NCBI GenBank assembly: GCA_016234495.1
Contig: JACRBI010000038.1
Span: forward strand, 1-64,000
DNA length: 64,000 bases
Direction: 5' to 3'
Origin: Chloroflexota bacterium
Lineage (GTDB): Bacteria; Chloroflexota; Anaerolineae; Anaerolineales; Villigracilaceae
The translations under genes were made by a program, and so were the position numbers. Under the pieces are notes generated by a model. That model was given only the letters and a program-made list of their open reading frames with translations, was not told the origin of the DNA and made no database searches. Positions 20,188-28,201 of this stretch are shown one piece after another; the stretch's first letter is position 1, and every line of letters starts with the position of its first letter.

Positions 20188-20484
20188 TTATTCATTGCCG
20201 AGTACTGTCGGCACTTTGACATACCCGCGCTCGGATTGCGGCGCATTCTTGAGAAATTCTTCGCGGCTCATGGACGGTTTGACCACATCCTCGCGCAGCA
20301 CATTCTCGGCGTTGGCGATATCTGAAGCAGGCGGGACGTTCTCCGTGTCCACTTCGTTGAGCATGTTGAAGTAGTCAATGATGGACGAGAATTGTCCGCT
20401 GAAGGTTTGGGCTTCCTCATCGGAGATTCCGAGGCGTACTAAAAATGCAACATGTTTTACTGTCTTTGTATCGATTGTAGACAT
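20188..20484 (-). CDS. gatC: Asp-tRNA(Asn)/Glu-tRNA(Gln) amidotransferase subunit C
   Basis: The 98-aa product matches GatC: VKHVAFLVRLGISDEEAQTF, then FSSIIDYFNMLNEVDTENVP and LREDVVKPSMSREEFLKNAP. It stabilises the GatA-GatB interface. I start at the ATG at 20484; the upstream in-frame region is the repeat at 20500-20553. It lies 71 bp after aspS. Confidence 0.93.
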   Translation of the reverse strand: MSTIDTKTVKHVAFLVRLGISDEEAQTFSGQFSSIIDYFNMLNEVDTENVPPASDIANAENVLREDVVKPSMSREEFLKNAPQSERGYVKVPTVLGNE

Positions 20485-20499
20485 GATCACCTCATAAAA

Positions 20500-20553
20500 G
20501 ACGATGGACAATAGACCGTTGACCATGGTCTGTCGTCCATCGTCTATTGTCCG
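20500..20553. repeat. GACGATGGACAATAGAC-type palindromic repeat
   Basis: GACGATGGACAATAGACC and GTCGTCCATCGTCTATTGTC are inverted copies around GTTGACCATG. Other copies lie at 27525-27573, 31541-31590 and, in frame, inside hemW at 45208-45262. Confidence 0.7.
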
Positions 20554-20555
20554 TT

Positions 20556-22319
20556 CTAACTGAACTTAATATGCAGTTCTTTCAACTGCTTCGGTTCCAC
20601 TTCAGACGGAGCATCTGCCATCACATCGCGTCCGTTCTGGTTCTTCGGGAAAGCGATCACTTCGCGGATGTTGGGCTCGTCCGCCAGCAGCATGACCAAA
20701 CGATCAATGCCCGGAGCCATGCCGCCGTGTGGGGGAGCGCCATACTCGAACGCTTCCAACATGTGACCAAACTTTGCCTTGATCTCTTCATCGCTCATGC
20801 CGAGCATCTGGAACATCTTCATCTGAATGTCGCGGCGGTGAATTCGTATCGAACCCGAAGCGGTCTCATAGCCATTGCAGACCATGTCGTACGCTTCCGA
20901 ATACACCTCGCCGGGGTTAGTGTCGAACTTCGGCAAGTCTTCCATCTTCGGCATCGTGAACGGATGATGTTCCGACTCCCACACCTGCGTCTCTTCGTTG
21001 AACGCAAAGAACGGGAAGTCCACCACCCACGCGAACGCCATCATCGATTTATCCGCCAAATCCAACTTATCGCGGAACCACAGGCGCAGTCCGCCGAGAG
21101 TCTTGTTCACAACGGCACGAGCATCAGATGCGAAGACGATCAGATCGCCGACTCCTGCTCCCGTTTTCTCTTTCAACGCTGCGAGTTCTTCTTCCTTAAA
21201 GAACTTTGCCGCGCTTCCTTTCACGCCCTCGGCTGTTACCGCCAAATAGGGCATTCCCTTCGCCCCAAACGACTTCGCCACTTCCGTGAGCGCATCGAGT
21301 TCCTTGCGAGACATCTCCGCAGATTTCGGCGCGACGATACACTTGATCACTCCGCCTGCCTCTAACGCGGACTGGAAGACCTTGAACTCACTCTTCGCCA
21401 ACACATCAGTAACGTCAATCAACTCCATACCAAAGCGCAGGTCGGGCTTGTCCGAGCCGAAGCGTTCGAGCACTTCCTTATAAGAGAACTTGGGCCACGG
21501 CGACGAGAATAATTTCTTGTGCGGCGCTACAGCGGGAATCATTTCTGTAAACAAACCTTCAACCAACGCAAGCACATCGTCACGGTGAACGTAGGACATC
21601 TCAAGGTCAAGTTGTGTGAACTCAGGCTGGCGGTCGCCGCGCAGGTCTTCATCGCGGAAACAGCGCGCAATCTGGAAGTACTTGTCCATGCCTGCGACCA
21701 TCAGCAATTGCTTCAACTGCTGCGGCGACTGCGGCAATGCGTAGAACTGCCCCGGGTAGATGCGGGAAGGCACAAGGTAGTCACGCGCGCCTTCGGGAGT
21801 CGCTTTGAACATGATGGGCGTTTCAATTTCAATGAAACCCTGAGCATCGAGATAGTCGCGCATGAACTTGATGACCTTATGGCGCAACACCATATTCTTG
21901 GTCAGGCGTTCGCGGCGCAAGTCAATGTATCGGTATTTGAGGCGCATATTTTCATCGGGCAGGTCGGCGTCGGTGTTGACCATGAATGGGGGAGTCTTCG
22001 ACGCGTTGAGCACGGCCACGTTCCTGGCGATGATCTCAATCTCGCCTGTCGCCATTTTAGGATTCGCCATCCCATCGGGGCGTTTCTGCACCAAGCCTTC
22101 GATCTGCAAGACCCATTCATTGCGGACGCTGGCAACCTGGTCAAGAATTTCCTTGGACAGGTCTGGGTTGATGGTGACTTGGATGATACCTGAGCGGTCG
22201 CGCAGGTCAAAAAATACCACCCCGCCGTGGTCACGACGGCGATTCACCCAGCCGGCCAGCGTAACGACCTGCCCGGCATGGCTGGCTCTTAATTCACCAC
22301 AAAGTTGAGTTCTGTACAT
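20556..22319 (-). CDS. aspS: aspartyl-tRNA synthetase, probably non-discriminating
   Basis: The 587-aa product is a bacterial-type AspRS: OB-fold (TLAGWVNRRRDHGGVVFFDL), class II core with FRDEDLRGDRQPEFTQLD (motif 2), an inserted GAD domain around residues 285-415, and motif 3 GGMAPGIDRLVMLL. Residue 31 is His within RRRDHGG; in studied enzymes His here goes with acceptance of both tRNA-Asp and tRNA-Asn, whereas Leu marks the discriminating type. With GatCAB it could therefore make Asn-tRNA. The start MYRTQL at 22319 is chosen because upstream codons fall in a repeat. An attenuator-like leader lies upstream. Confidence 0.93.
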   Translation of the reverse strand: MYRTQLCGELRASHAGQVVTLAGWVNRRRDHGGVVFFDLRDRSGIIQVTINPDLSKEILDQVASVRNEWVLQIEGLVQKRPDGMANPKMATGEIEIIARNVAVLNASKTPPFMVNTDADLPDENMRLKYRYIDLRRERLTKNMVLRHKVIKFMRDYLDAQGFIEIETPIMFKATPEGARDYLVPSRIYPGQFYALPQSPQQLKQLLMVAGMDKYFQIARCFRDEDLRGDRQPEFTQLDLEMSYVHRDDVLALVEGLFTEMIPAVAPHKKLFSSPWPKFSYKEVLERFGSDKPDLRFGMELIDVTDVLAKSEFKVFQSALEAGGVIKCIVAPKSAEMSRKELDALTEVAKSFGAKGMPYLAVTAEGVKGSAAKFFKEEELAALKEKTGAGVGDLIVFASDARAVVNKTLGGLRLWFRDKLDLADKSMMAFAWVVDFPFFAFNEETQVWESEHHPFTMPKMEDLPKFDTNPGEVYSEAYDMVCNGYETASGSIRIHRRDIQMKMFQMLGMSDEEIKAKFGHMLEAFEYGAPPHGGMAPGIDRLVMLLADEPNIREVIAFPKNQNGRDVMADAPSEVEPKQLKELHIKFS

Positions 22320-22341
22320 AGTGCGCCTCCGAAGGGATTCT

Positions 22342-22436
22342 GTCATTGCGAGGGCGCTTTTGTTCTTTGCCCGAAGCAATCTCTACTATAAATCATGAGA
22401 TTGGATCCTCGGGGAGAGCACCCTCATCGCAATGAC
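22342..22436. repeat. paired CATTGCGAG repeat
   Basis: GTCATTGCGAGGGCGC..CGAAGCAATCTC is followed by an inverted partner, GAGATTGGATCC..CTCATCGCAATGAC. The pair lies between the aspS leader terminator and the aspS start codon. Confidence 0.7.
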
Positions 22437-22460
22437 GGGGGAATGAAATGTATATAAAAA

Positions 22461-22488
22461 ATCGCCCTGCGCTTTCGCGTTGGGCGAT
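22461..22488 (-). terminator. terminator hairpin of the aspS leader
   Basis: Read on the minus strand, ATCGCCC pairs with GGGCGAT. An inner CGC-GAAA-GCG stem-loop closes with a GNRA tetraloop. The run TTTTTTATATA follows. The hairpin is intrinsic in type and lies 141 bp before the aspS start codon. Confidence 0.8.
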
Positions 22489-22510
22489 TGGTTTCGACTT
22501 GGGTTATTCG

Positions 22511-22594
22511 TCAACCAGCAAAGCTTCGCCCAACGATTCGGGAATCGTTATCATTGTAATTATTGTCATTGGCGAAGTTGATTTTTTCCTGCAT
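22511..22594 (-). CDS. putative 27-aa leader peptide, Asn/Asp-rich
   Basis: The ORF begins MQEKINFAND and 9 of residues 6-17 are Asn or Asp (6 Asn, 3 Asp). The start codon lies 9 bp after the -10 element, so the mRNA would be almost leaderless; no Shine-Dalgarno sequence is seen. The codon run coincides with the first pairing segment of the attenuator, as in classical leader peptides. A competing ORF starts at 22569 in another frame and encodes an Ile/Thr-rich 21-mer. I prefer the first because its codons match the products of the operon. Confidence 0.5.
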   Translation of the reverse strand: MQEKINFANDNNYNDNDSRIVGRSFAG

Positions 22595-22630
22595 GGTGGC
22601 GGTATTATAGCACAAGAGTGGATATCCTCG

Positions 22631-23521
22631 CTAAATGAAACTTTTGGCTGCTTTTGTAAAATCCTGAATCAACAGGTCCATGCTATGGTATCGGTCTTCA
22701 GGGTTATTTTCAATGCAGCGTAATAAGATGTTATCGAAAATCTTGGGTAGATATGGGTTAAGGTCGCTTGCAAGTTTGGGAGTGGTGCTCGCCGTTTCCG
22801 AGGTATTCCTGTGTTGCGTCAACGGCTGAAACTCGGTTAGTAACTCGTACAATAATATCCCGAGAGAATATACATCCAATGCGGGTGTTGCCAAGACTGG
22901 ATTGTTGTAGCTCTGAAGCGCCTCGGGAGCCATATAGCCAATCGTGCCCCCAATAATGGGCTTGTTGATTGGCCTAACCAGCCCAAAATCGATGAGGGTC
23001 AGATTTGAGCGGACGGAAATAATATTATTTGGCTTCAAGTCGCAATAAACATACCCTTTGTCGTGGACATAGCCCAGCGCGTCACAGATCTGCTCCAGGA
23101 TATCCAGGGTCTCTTTTATGGAAAATGTCCTGCCTTTGTAAAGGATCTCCTTTTCAAGGGTGATGTTTTCCAGAAAGTCCAAAACTATGTAAGGGAGTTT
23201 GGATTCTAGGTTGTAATCACGCAGGTGAATGATGTTCGGGTGGTGACAGGTTTCCAGAAATCTGGCTTCCTGGTTAATGAATTCATACGCCTTCTCAATT
23301 TCCCGCGGGGATATCTCCAGATTCTTTTCGTCCTTGTCAATCCCCGCATATTCCGACAGCAATATCTTTATGGCAACTTTTGAGTTGTTAAATGTATCAA
23401 TGGCTTTGTAAATCTCGGATGTGCCGCCTTTACTTAAGCGCGCAAGGACTCGATACCGACGGGAAACATATTCGTCGATCTCGCCATTATAGATGTTTTG
23501 ATCTTTAAGGAAGCTGACCAT
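22631..23521 (-). CDS. serine/threonine protein kinase
   Basis: The 296-aa product is a single eukaryotic-like kinase domain: glycine loop LSKGGTSEIYKA, Lys in VAIKILL, catalytic loop VYCDLKPNNI (Tyr replaces the His of HRD), DFGLVRP and APEALQSYNNP. No transmembrane or sensor domain follows, so it is a soluble kinase. It should phosphorylate Ser/Thr in unknown proteins. Its stop lies next to the promoter of the aspS leader, and two membrane protein genes lie upstream on the same strand. Confidence 0.9.
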   Translation of the reverse strand: MVSFLKDQNIYNGEIDEYVSRRYRVLARLSKGGTSEIYKAIDTFNNSKVAIKILLSEYAGIDKDEKNLEISPREIEKAYEFINQEARFLETCHHPNIIHLRDYNLESKLPYIVLDFLENITLEKEILYKGRTFSIKETLDILEQICDALGYVHDKGYVYCDLKPNNIISVRSNLTLIDFGLVRPINKPIIGGTIGYMAPEALQSYNNPVLATPALDVYSLGILLYELLTEFQPLTQHRNTSETASTTPKLASDLNPYLPKIFDNILLRCIENNPEDRYHSMDLLIQDFTKAAKSFI

Positions 23522-23703
23522 GATGCTCTTGTGACAATTAAAGTTGTTTGAAATTGCGTACCGAAATCAATTGTAACCCAATCATCTTTGGCTATAGGAT
23601 TAGAAAAGGATTAGTTTAGGATGGTTTAATGACCCAAAATTGGCAGTGACCTGTATGGGCATATTCGCTTATATGGAATTGATTGATGCGCTTTGATTAA
23701 ATA

Positions 23704-23733
23704 AAAAGCCCACTTGTTGGTTGTGGGCTTTTG
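23704..23733. terminator. bidirectional intrinsic terminator
   Basis: AAAAAGCCCAC (23703-23713) and GTGGGCTTTT (23723-23732) form a stem with a short loop and A/T-runs. It ends the leftward two-gene unit at 23758-24973 before the kinase gene. Confidence 0.85.
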
Positions 23734-23757
23734 AGTGGTTTACTGTTGAATTTGAAA

Positions 23758-24567
23758 TTAATATGGAACCTGAAGGTAACCCAGTATGGGAGCGAAATTT
23801 ACTTTTTGGGCAAGGATACCCAGAGGCGTCATGCCGATCACAAAACTCTCTCCGTTCAATTCGAAATAGAACATTGTGTACCCGCCTTCGTAGTAGATAA
23901 TATCTCCGACCGCTGGCTGGTCAATTGGCCTCAGAAAGTTCCACGGTCTTGTGCCGGGCGGGTAATTGGTTGATATCAGACCATGCTTTTGTAAGACATA
24001 AATCGCGAAATTCGGCGAGTCAAATCCTTCTGCCTCAGAAAAACCATTTAAATTCCAGCCGACTTCATCCATTTGCATGAACAAGATATCCAGAAGCAGC
24101 TCCTCGTGGATGGATGAAAGATATAAAGGACTTCCCTTGATTTCCACAATATCTATCGGGTAAGAGTTGGCAACGAAAAGATTCGCATTTTTTAAATCCT
24201 GGGTGGTTTGGTCAAGCTCTTGTCTAAGTCTCTCGAGTTCCCCCCTCGCTTGTTCCAATTCTCTGGTCGCAGAATCAAGCTTGTTTTGAGTATCCAGAAG
24301 GGTCATGTTCGCCTGATCGAGCTGACCTGTTGCATCCTGCAAAGAAGATGTTGTCGTGGAAAGTTCCTGACTTGTCATATTTAACTTGGACTGGACTTCT
24401 GTCAGTTTTTGTGAAGAAATTTGAATCTGCCAGATTGTGTAGCCCAATAAAATGGCGCCGAATAATAACGGCACGATCGCTGAAAGCCAGGCGCGCCGGC
24501 GGGCTTTCTTCTCAAATTGTTCAATATCCCTCGTGAGGGATTCAATCTGTTCAGGTGATGTATCCAT
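23758..24567 (-). CDS. membrane-anchored coiled-coil protein with NlpC/P60-like C-terminal domain
   Basis: The 269-aa product has a cytoplasmic N-terminus, one transmembrane helix (about 31-47), a long coiled coil (about 50-128, heptads rich in Leu, Gln and Glu) and a globular C-terminal domain. The segments GFDSPNFAIYVLQKHGL and GDIIYYEGGYTMFYFE resemble the Cys and His regions of NlpC/P60 hydrolases. However, the Cys is Ser and the His is not conserved, so it would be inactive as a hydrolase. This assignment is by eye. The next gene upstream is 10 bp away, indicating an operon. Confidence 0.6.
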   Translation of the reverse strand: MDTSPEQIESLTRDIEQFEKKARRRAWLSAIVPLLFGAILLGYTIWQIQISSQKLTEVQSKLNMTSQELSTTTSSLQDATGQLDQANMTLLDTQNKLDSATRELEQARGELERLRQELDQTTQDLKNANLFVANSYPIDIVEIKGSPLYLSSIHEELLLDILFMQMDEVGWNLNGFSEAEGFDSPNFAIYVLQKHGLISTNYPPGTRPWNFLRPIDQPAVGDIIYYEGGYTMFYFELNGESFVIGMTPLGILAQKVNFAPILGYLQVPY

Positions 24568-24577
24568 AATTCATCCC

Positions 24578-24973
24578 TTAGCTGAGAGCCGTCTTTTCAA
24601 GGACTTTCCAAATTAACTCTTCCAGCCGTTTTTGCGAGTCCTCCCGCTTTGATTTGGGAGTGTCTTTCAGGCTGCGCATTTGTACTTTGATGGTTTCAAA
24701 AGCCTGTATCTTCTCTTTTCGATTTAGGATTTCCTTGACCTGGAATGCGCTCAGAGAGGATACAAAAGTGCCTCCCATCCCGAATAAGGCCTTGAAAGTA
24801 TCTGGAATGATGGGGGAATTTGGGGCAAGCCAGGAAGGCGAGACGAAAGCAAACGTTATCACAATAATGCCCAAGGCAACCAACCCCCCGGCGAAAAGCA
24901 CATAATACCGAATGGCTCGGCGCTGGTTCTGGATTAACTGCTCAAGGAACACATCGTTATTTGTCGCAACCAT
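24578..24973 (-). CDS. small two-helix membrane protein, unknown function
   Basis: The 131-aa product has two hydrophobic segments (about 22-45 and 62-80) and a charged C-terminal helix rich in Lys, Arg and Glu. No family is recognised. It is first in a two-gene unit with the coiled-coil membrane protein, 10 bp downstream, and the two may form a complex. Confidence 0.6.
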   Translation of the reverse strand: MVATNNDVFLEQLIQNQRRAIRYYVLFAGGLVALGIIVITFAFVSPSWLAPNSPIIPDTFKALFGMGGTFVSSLSAFQVKEILNRKEKIQAFETIKVQMRSLKDTPKSKREDSQKRLEELIWKVLEKTALS

Positions 24974-25138
24974 CAGGTTTTGAATCCTATCTTTAGTATA
25001 GTCAACTATACAGGGATTTCAAGTACGAATTTTCAAGTTTTTGAAAACCAGCCCACCCCGCTTAAATCAGTCTACAACTTCTGTTCCCCGTAGGCAGCTA
25101 TGACCGAAGCATTTAATGGATTTGTCCGCCTCAAAAAA

Positions 25139-25178
25139 AAACGATCCCGTTGACAATCCGCCCGAGACCGTTTTTCAT
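25139..25178 (-). terminator. intrinsic terminator after the UvrD-like gene
   Basis: On the minus strand AACGGTCTCG pairs with CGGGATCGTT (10 pairs including two G-U), followed by a run of T. It lies just after the stop codon at 25185. Confidence 0.75.
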
Positions 25179-25184
25179 CTTTCA

Positions 25185-27515
25185 TTATTTTCCCTCCCAC
25201 CATCCCATCAACTCAGACATCGCCAGACTCGGCGTCGCATCACCCTGACGACCTGAATTCCACGTCACGATCAAATCCTTTTTCGCGCGTGTGATGCCCA
25301 CGTAAAACAAACGCAGACGTTCCTTCACATATCCCAGCCGCGACTGCATCGTCGCCGCGCCTTCCTCGTAGCCATCATATTCACCCGTTGACTCGAGCGC
25401 AGTCAACTGAGCCAGCGCCTCCGCTTCGAGATTCAATCCGCTCCGCACGAACCACTTCTCCGAAATAAAACGGTCGCTCGGCATGTTCGACGGGAAGTCA
25501 TAATTATTGACCGACATCATATACACGCGGTCCCACTCCAGCCCCTTCGCCTTGTGCATCGTCGTCACCACCACCTTGCCGCGGTGCCGCTCAGGGTCAA
25601 AGCCCGAATCGTCCGACGAGAACCCGATGAAGCGCCGCTCGTTCTTCGCGATCACCGCCAGTTCCGACGTCAACTCAGGCAGGCGCCAATCCGCGTGATC
25701 ATCCGCAGCCCCTCTCAGCACCAGTGCCAGCTTATGCGCCAACGCAAGGTCAGACGCCGCCGTGAACACATCCTGCGCCAGCGTCAACATCAGTTGATCG
25801 ATTGGAAGTATGACTGCCTTCAACCATGCTTGAACGATTTTACGGAACGCGATTAATTCTTCGATGACTTGCTGCGGTTCAGACTCACCGATAGTTGACA
25901 GCCAGTCATCGGCTTGACTCGGCGCGATGAATTTTTCCACATAAACAAGCCGCCGCAATACGTTTGATGTCGTTGCGAGGAGTTCGCTTTGCAATGTCAT
26001 TGCGAGCGCGCTTTGCGAAGCAATCTCCCCATCGTTAGGAGGTTGCCTCGGGCTTTGCCCTCGCAACGACATGTTGACACGCCAATCCCTGCGCCAAACC
26101 TCATACGCCTTCGACAACTTCCGCGCAGACTGAGGGTCTGCCAGATATGCCAGTAAATGACTCAACGACCCTGCCGCCGCGCGTGTCTCAGATGTGGACG
26201 AAATCAACTCAATCGGCTCGATACCCTTCTGTCGCAACGCAGTGACCACATCCACGCCGCGTTGATTCCTTGGGGCAAGCACCGCAATGGTCGGCTGTTC
26301 TCCGATGGGCGTTTCGGCAAAGGAATCCAGATAACTTTTTACCGATTTCGCCACCGATTCCAATTCCTCTTCGGGCGTGAATTTCCTGCTCACGAACCGA
26401 ATCGACTCTGGGTTGTCTGGCGGGTTCTGCTGAGGGTCGCCTTCTGGAACAGGGACAATATGCGGCACAGATAATGCCGTCCGCACATTTGGGTCGGGAT
26501 GGGAATTCATCACCCAATCGATCAGGTGATTCGCACTTGCCAGAATGGACGGCTGTGAGCGCCCCGACTCGGGCATGTCTGCGTGGTTGTTGTTACGAAT
26601 AAATTCACGCAGTAACTCTGGGTCTGCGGTGGTGAACGTTTCAAAGATGGCCTGGTTTGGGTCGCCCACGCGAATCCAATTGCCGCCATCTGTAGGGGCG
26701 GGGTCTCCCCGCCCACTTGATAATAAAGATAATATCCTCTGCTGTGACAGGCTTGAATCTTGTGCCTCATCTTCCAAGATGAATGGATAGCGAAAACGCA
26801 AACGATCCAAAAATTCTTCGTCGCTTTCGAGCAGGGTCAATGCTAGGCGAATGAGGTCGTCAAAGTCAACGGCGCCGCGATAGGCGAGGGCGCGTTGATA
26901 GTCGGCGTAGATGCTGCAGCCGAGTTCGGCGAGTGGCAACGGGGCGAAAGATGAATCTAGTTTGGCTCGCAGGCTTTCGGGAGTCAGGAGCCGATCTTTG
27001 GATGAACGGATAAATGCATTCGCGAGGGAATCCAATAGATCAGGCAGTTGCTGACGTTTGACCCAATCCAGTTTTGAATGGTCGAGGGCGGGGTCAAGGT
27101 AGTCATCGAGCGAGTGTGATGCCAGCCAGGCATTAACCGACTCGCGGCGGATGAAGCCCGCCTCACGCTCGTCAATGATGCTGAAGCGCTCCTCAAGCCC
27201 CACGCGCGACGGCTTCTCACGGACGATGTCATGCGCCAGCCCGTGCAGGGTGCGGACGCGATATTTGTAGAGGGCTTGGAGTGGGTTATCGAATAAGCGT
27301 TTGATGCGCGCTTCGAAATTGTCCACCGCCGAATTGACGAGGGTGACGATGAGCACTTCCTGCCCATCCTGCAACTGGTTGTCGTGAATGATCTGCGCGG
27401 CGAGGGCAGAGAGTATGTGCGTCTTGCCTGCGCCGGGTACGGCGGCAATGCCAAGCCGTCCGCCAGTGTAGCGGAGGATGTTTTGTTGAGAGGGGCGGGG
27501 GGAGAAGGTGTTCAT
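25185..27515 (-). CDS. UvrD/Rep-family DNA helicase with two in-frame repeat insertions
   Basis: The 776-aa product has superfamily 1A motifs in order: Walker A AAVPGAGKTH (24-33), LEDEAQDSSLSQQRIL (II), IRVGDPNQAIFETF (III), VVVTTMHKAKGLEWDRVYMM (V) and LRLFYVGITRAKKDLIV (VI). It should unwind DNA with 3'-5' polarity in repair. Two segments coincide with genomic repeats: about residues 267-276 (repeat 26690-26717) and 481-508 (repeat 25995-26072). They probably form surface loops. A glycosyltransferase and a second helicase-like gene lie upstream. Confidence 0.9.
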   Translation of the reverse strand: MNTFSPRPSQQNILRYTGGRLGIAAVPGAGKTHILSALAAQIIHDNQLQDGQEVLIVTLVNSAVDNFEARIKRLFDNPLQALYKYRVRTLHGLAHDIVREKPSRVGLEERFSIIDEREAGFIRRESVNAWLASHSLDDYLDPALDHSKLDWVKRQQLPDLLDSLANAFIRSSKDRLLTPESLRAKLDSSFAPLPLAELGCSIYADYQRALAYRGAVDFDDLIRLALTLLESDEEFLDRLRFRYPFILEDEAQDSSLSQQRILSLLSSGRGDPAPTDGGNWIRVGDPNQAIFETFTTADPELLREFIRNNNHADMPESGRSQPSILASANHLIDWVMNSHPDPNVRTALSVPHIVPVPEGDPQQNPPDNPESIRFVSRKFTPEEELESVAKSVKSYLDSFAETPIGEQPTIAVLAPRNQRGVDVVTALRQKGIEPIELISSTSETRAAAGSLSHLLAYLADPQSARKLSKAYEVWRRDWRVNMSLRGQSPRQPPNDGEIASQSALAMTLQSELLATTSNVLRRLVYVEKFIAPSQADDWLSTIGESEPQQVIEELIAFRKIVQAWLKAVILPIDQLMLTLAQDVFTAASDLALAHKLALVLRGAADDHADWRLPELTSELAVIAKNERRFIGFSSDDSGFDPERHRGKVVVTTMHKAKGLEWDRVYMMSVNNYDFPSNMPSDRFISEKWFVRSGLNLEAEALAQLTALESTGEYDGYEEGAATMQSRLGYVKERLRLFYVGITRAKKDLIVTWNSGRQGDATPSLAMSELMGWWEGK
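25995..26072. repeat. CATTGCGAG repeat pair inside the helicase gene
   Basis: TGTCATTGCGAGCGCGC..GCGAAGCAATCTCC and its inverted partner GGAGGTTGCCTCGG..CTCGCAACGACA keep the reading frame open and encode about 26 residues, including SLRGQSPRQPPND. Confidence 0.75.
26690..26717. repeat. GTAGGGGCGGGG palindrome inside the helicase gene
   Basis: GGGCGGGG-TCT-CCCCGCCC with the leading GTAG is a palindrome of the GTAGGGGCGACC family, also at 51955-52017 and 52107-52136. It is read through in frame as SGRGDPAPT. Confidence 0.75.
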
Positions 27516-27516
27516 T

Positions 27517-28092
27517 TTATGAGAGACTATAGACTATGGACGATAGACGATGAATGGTCAATGGTCTATCGTCGCCGAAGGTTGGGAGGGGCGGGAGTGA
27601 AATTGTTCTTTTCTGTTGTGCCAAATATAAATTGCAACAGGCGTTTAAATCTGCAATTAAAGCATCAAAATTTACCTGTAACCCTAATCTTTTGATTTGC
27701 TTTCGGATTAATTCCATTGATTCAAGGAATATGTTGACTATAAATTCTTTCTTGTCTTTCTCGGATTTTTTATAAAAATCTTTGCTGATGGCAATAGTTG
27801 CACCTGTAGATAACTCTTTTGGTCGATAACGATTGATTTTTACTTGTTTTGGGGGAAGTGCAAGGTATTTTCCTTCTAAGGGGTACTGAATCAAGATCAA
27901 TTTTAAATCTTTGCTATAAATCTTTCCTTCGAGATTAACCACAATGATGTCCCGAAATGGTTCTCGATAAGGAAGAAATTCCCTGCTCGTTTCAATGTCA
28001 CCAGATTTCACAAAAAAACCAACCATTTTATGCCTCACCAAGTTGCATTGTAAAGGAAATTCAAAACCGCCATTAACAACCATGCGAATCAC
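27517..28092 (-). CDS. protein of unknown function with repeat-encoded C-terminus
   Basis: The 191-aa product is not recognised. It is probably soluble, with a beta-rich N-terminal half (DIIVVNLEGKIYSKDLKLIL) and a Lys-rich helical second half with two adjacent Cys (NACCNLYL). The last 20 or so residues, after LPTFGDD, are read from the repeat at 27525-27573, so the original stop was probably lost to an insertion. The start is uncertain (28092 or the ATG at 28080). Lower G+C than its neighbours suggests transfer. Confidence 0.5.
   Translation of the reverse strand: MIRMVVNGGFEFPLQCNLVRHKMVGFFVKSGDIETSREFLPYREPFRDIIVVNLEGKIYSKDLKLILIQYPLEGKYLALPPKQVKINRYRPKELSTGATIAISKDFYKKSEKDKKEFIVNIFLESMELIRKQIKRLGLQVNFDALIADLNACCNLYLAQQKRTISLPPLPTFGDDRPLTIHRLSSIVYSLS
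27525..27573. repeat. GACGATAGACCATTGACC-type repeat
   Basis: GACTATGGACGATAGACGATG and GGTCAATGGTCTATCGTC are related inverted segments. They encode the C-terminal tail of the unknown protein at 27517-28092. Confidence 0.65.
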
Positions 28093-28188
28093 AGACCCTT
28101 AAAGGTTTTCCGCGTGAACCATCGTCACCTCTGGCGGGAAGGTTTCGTTCGCAAACTCGCGAGTCGGCCAAGGAAACCTTTAGGGTCT
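28093..28188. repeat. AGACCCTAAAGG-type inverted repeat
   Basis: AGACCCTTAAAGGTTTTCC (from 28093) and GGAAACCTTTAGGGTCT (to 28188) are inverted. A short copy is at 62891-62921. It fills the gap upstream of the unknown gene. Confidence 0.7.
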
Positions 28189-28201
28189 CGTACTTTCCTG
28201 C

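Larger units (their letters stand above)
22455..22612 (-). promoter_or_regulatory. peptide-leader transcription attenuator upstream of aspS-gatC-gatA
   Basis: On the minus strand an extended -10 (TGCTATAAT, 22612-22604) precedes a short ORF rich in Asn/Asp codons. Three exclusive pairings follow. Segment 1 (CTTCGCCAA, about 22577-22569, in the ORF) pairs with segment 2 (TTGGGCGAAG, 22533-22524). Segment 2, as CGTTGGGCGA (22535-22526), pairs over 10 bp with segment 3, TCGCCCAACG (22487-22478). Segment 3 also forms the terminator stem with segment 4 (GGGCGAT, 22467-22461), followed by six T. Stalling at the Asn/Asp codons would free segment 2 and allow read-through to aspS. Confidence 0.65.

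Noticed and set aside
20547-22193. Two long plus-strand frames opposite aspS
   Set aside because: They are shadows of aspS; their sequences are His/Arg-rich without motifs.
22504-22569. Alternative 21-codon Ile/Thr-rich leader ORF in the aspS attenuator
   Set aside because: Its codons do not fit the operon and the nearest purine-rich site is too far upstream; kept only as a competing possibility.
22320-22612. T-box riboswitch before aspS
   Set aside because: No T-box antiterminator sequence (GGGTGGNACCGCG) is present; the pairing scheme fits a peptide leader better.
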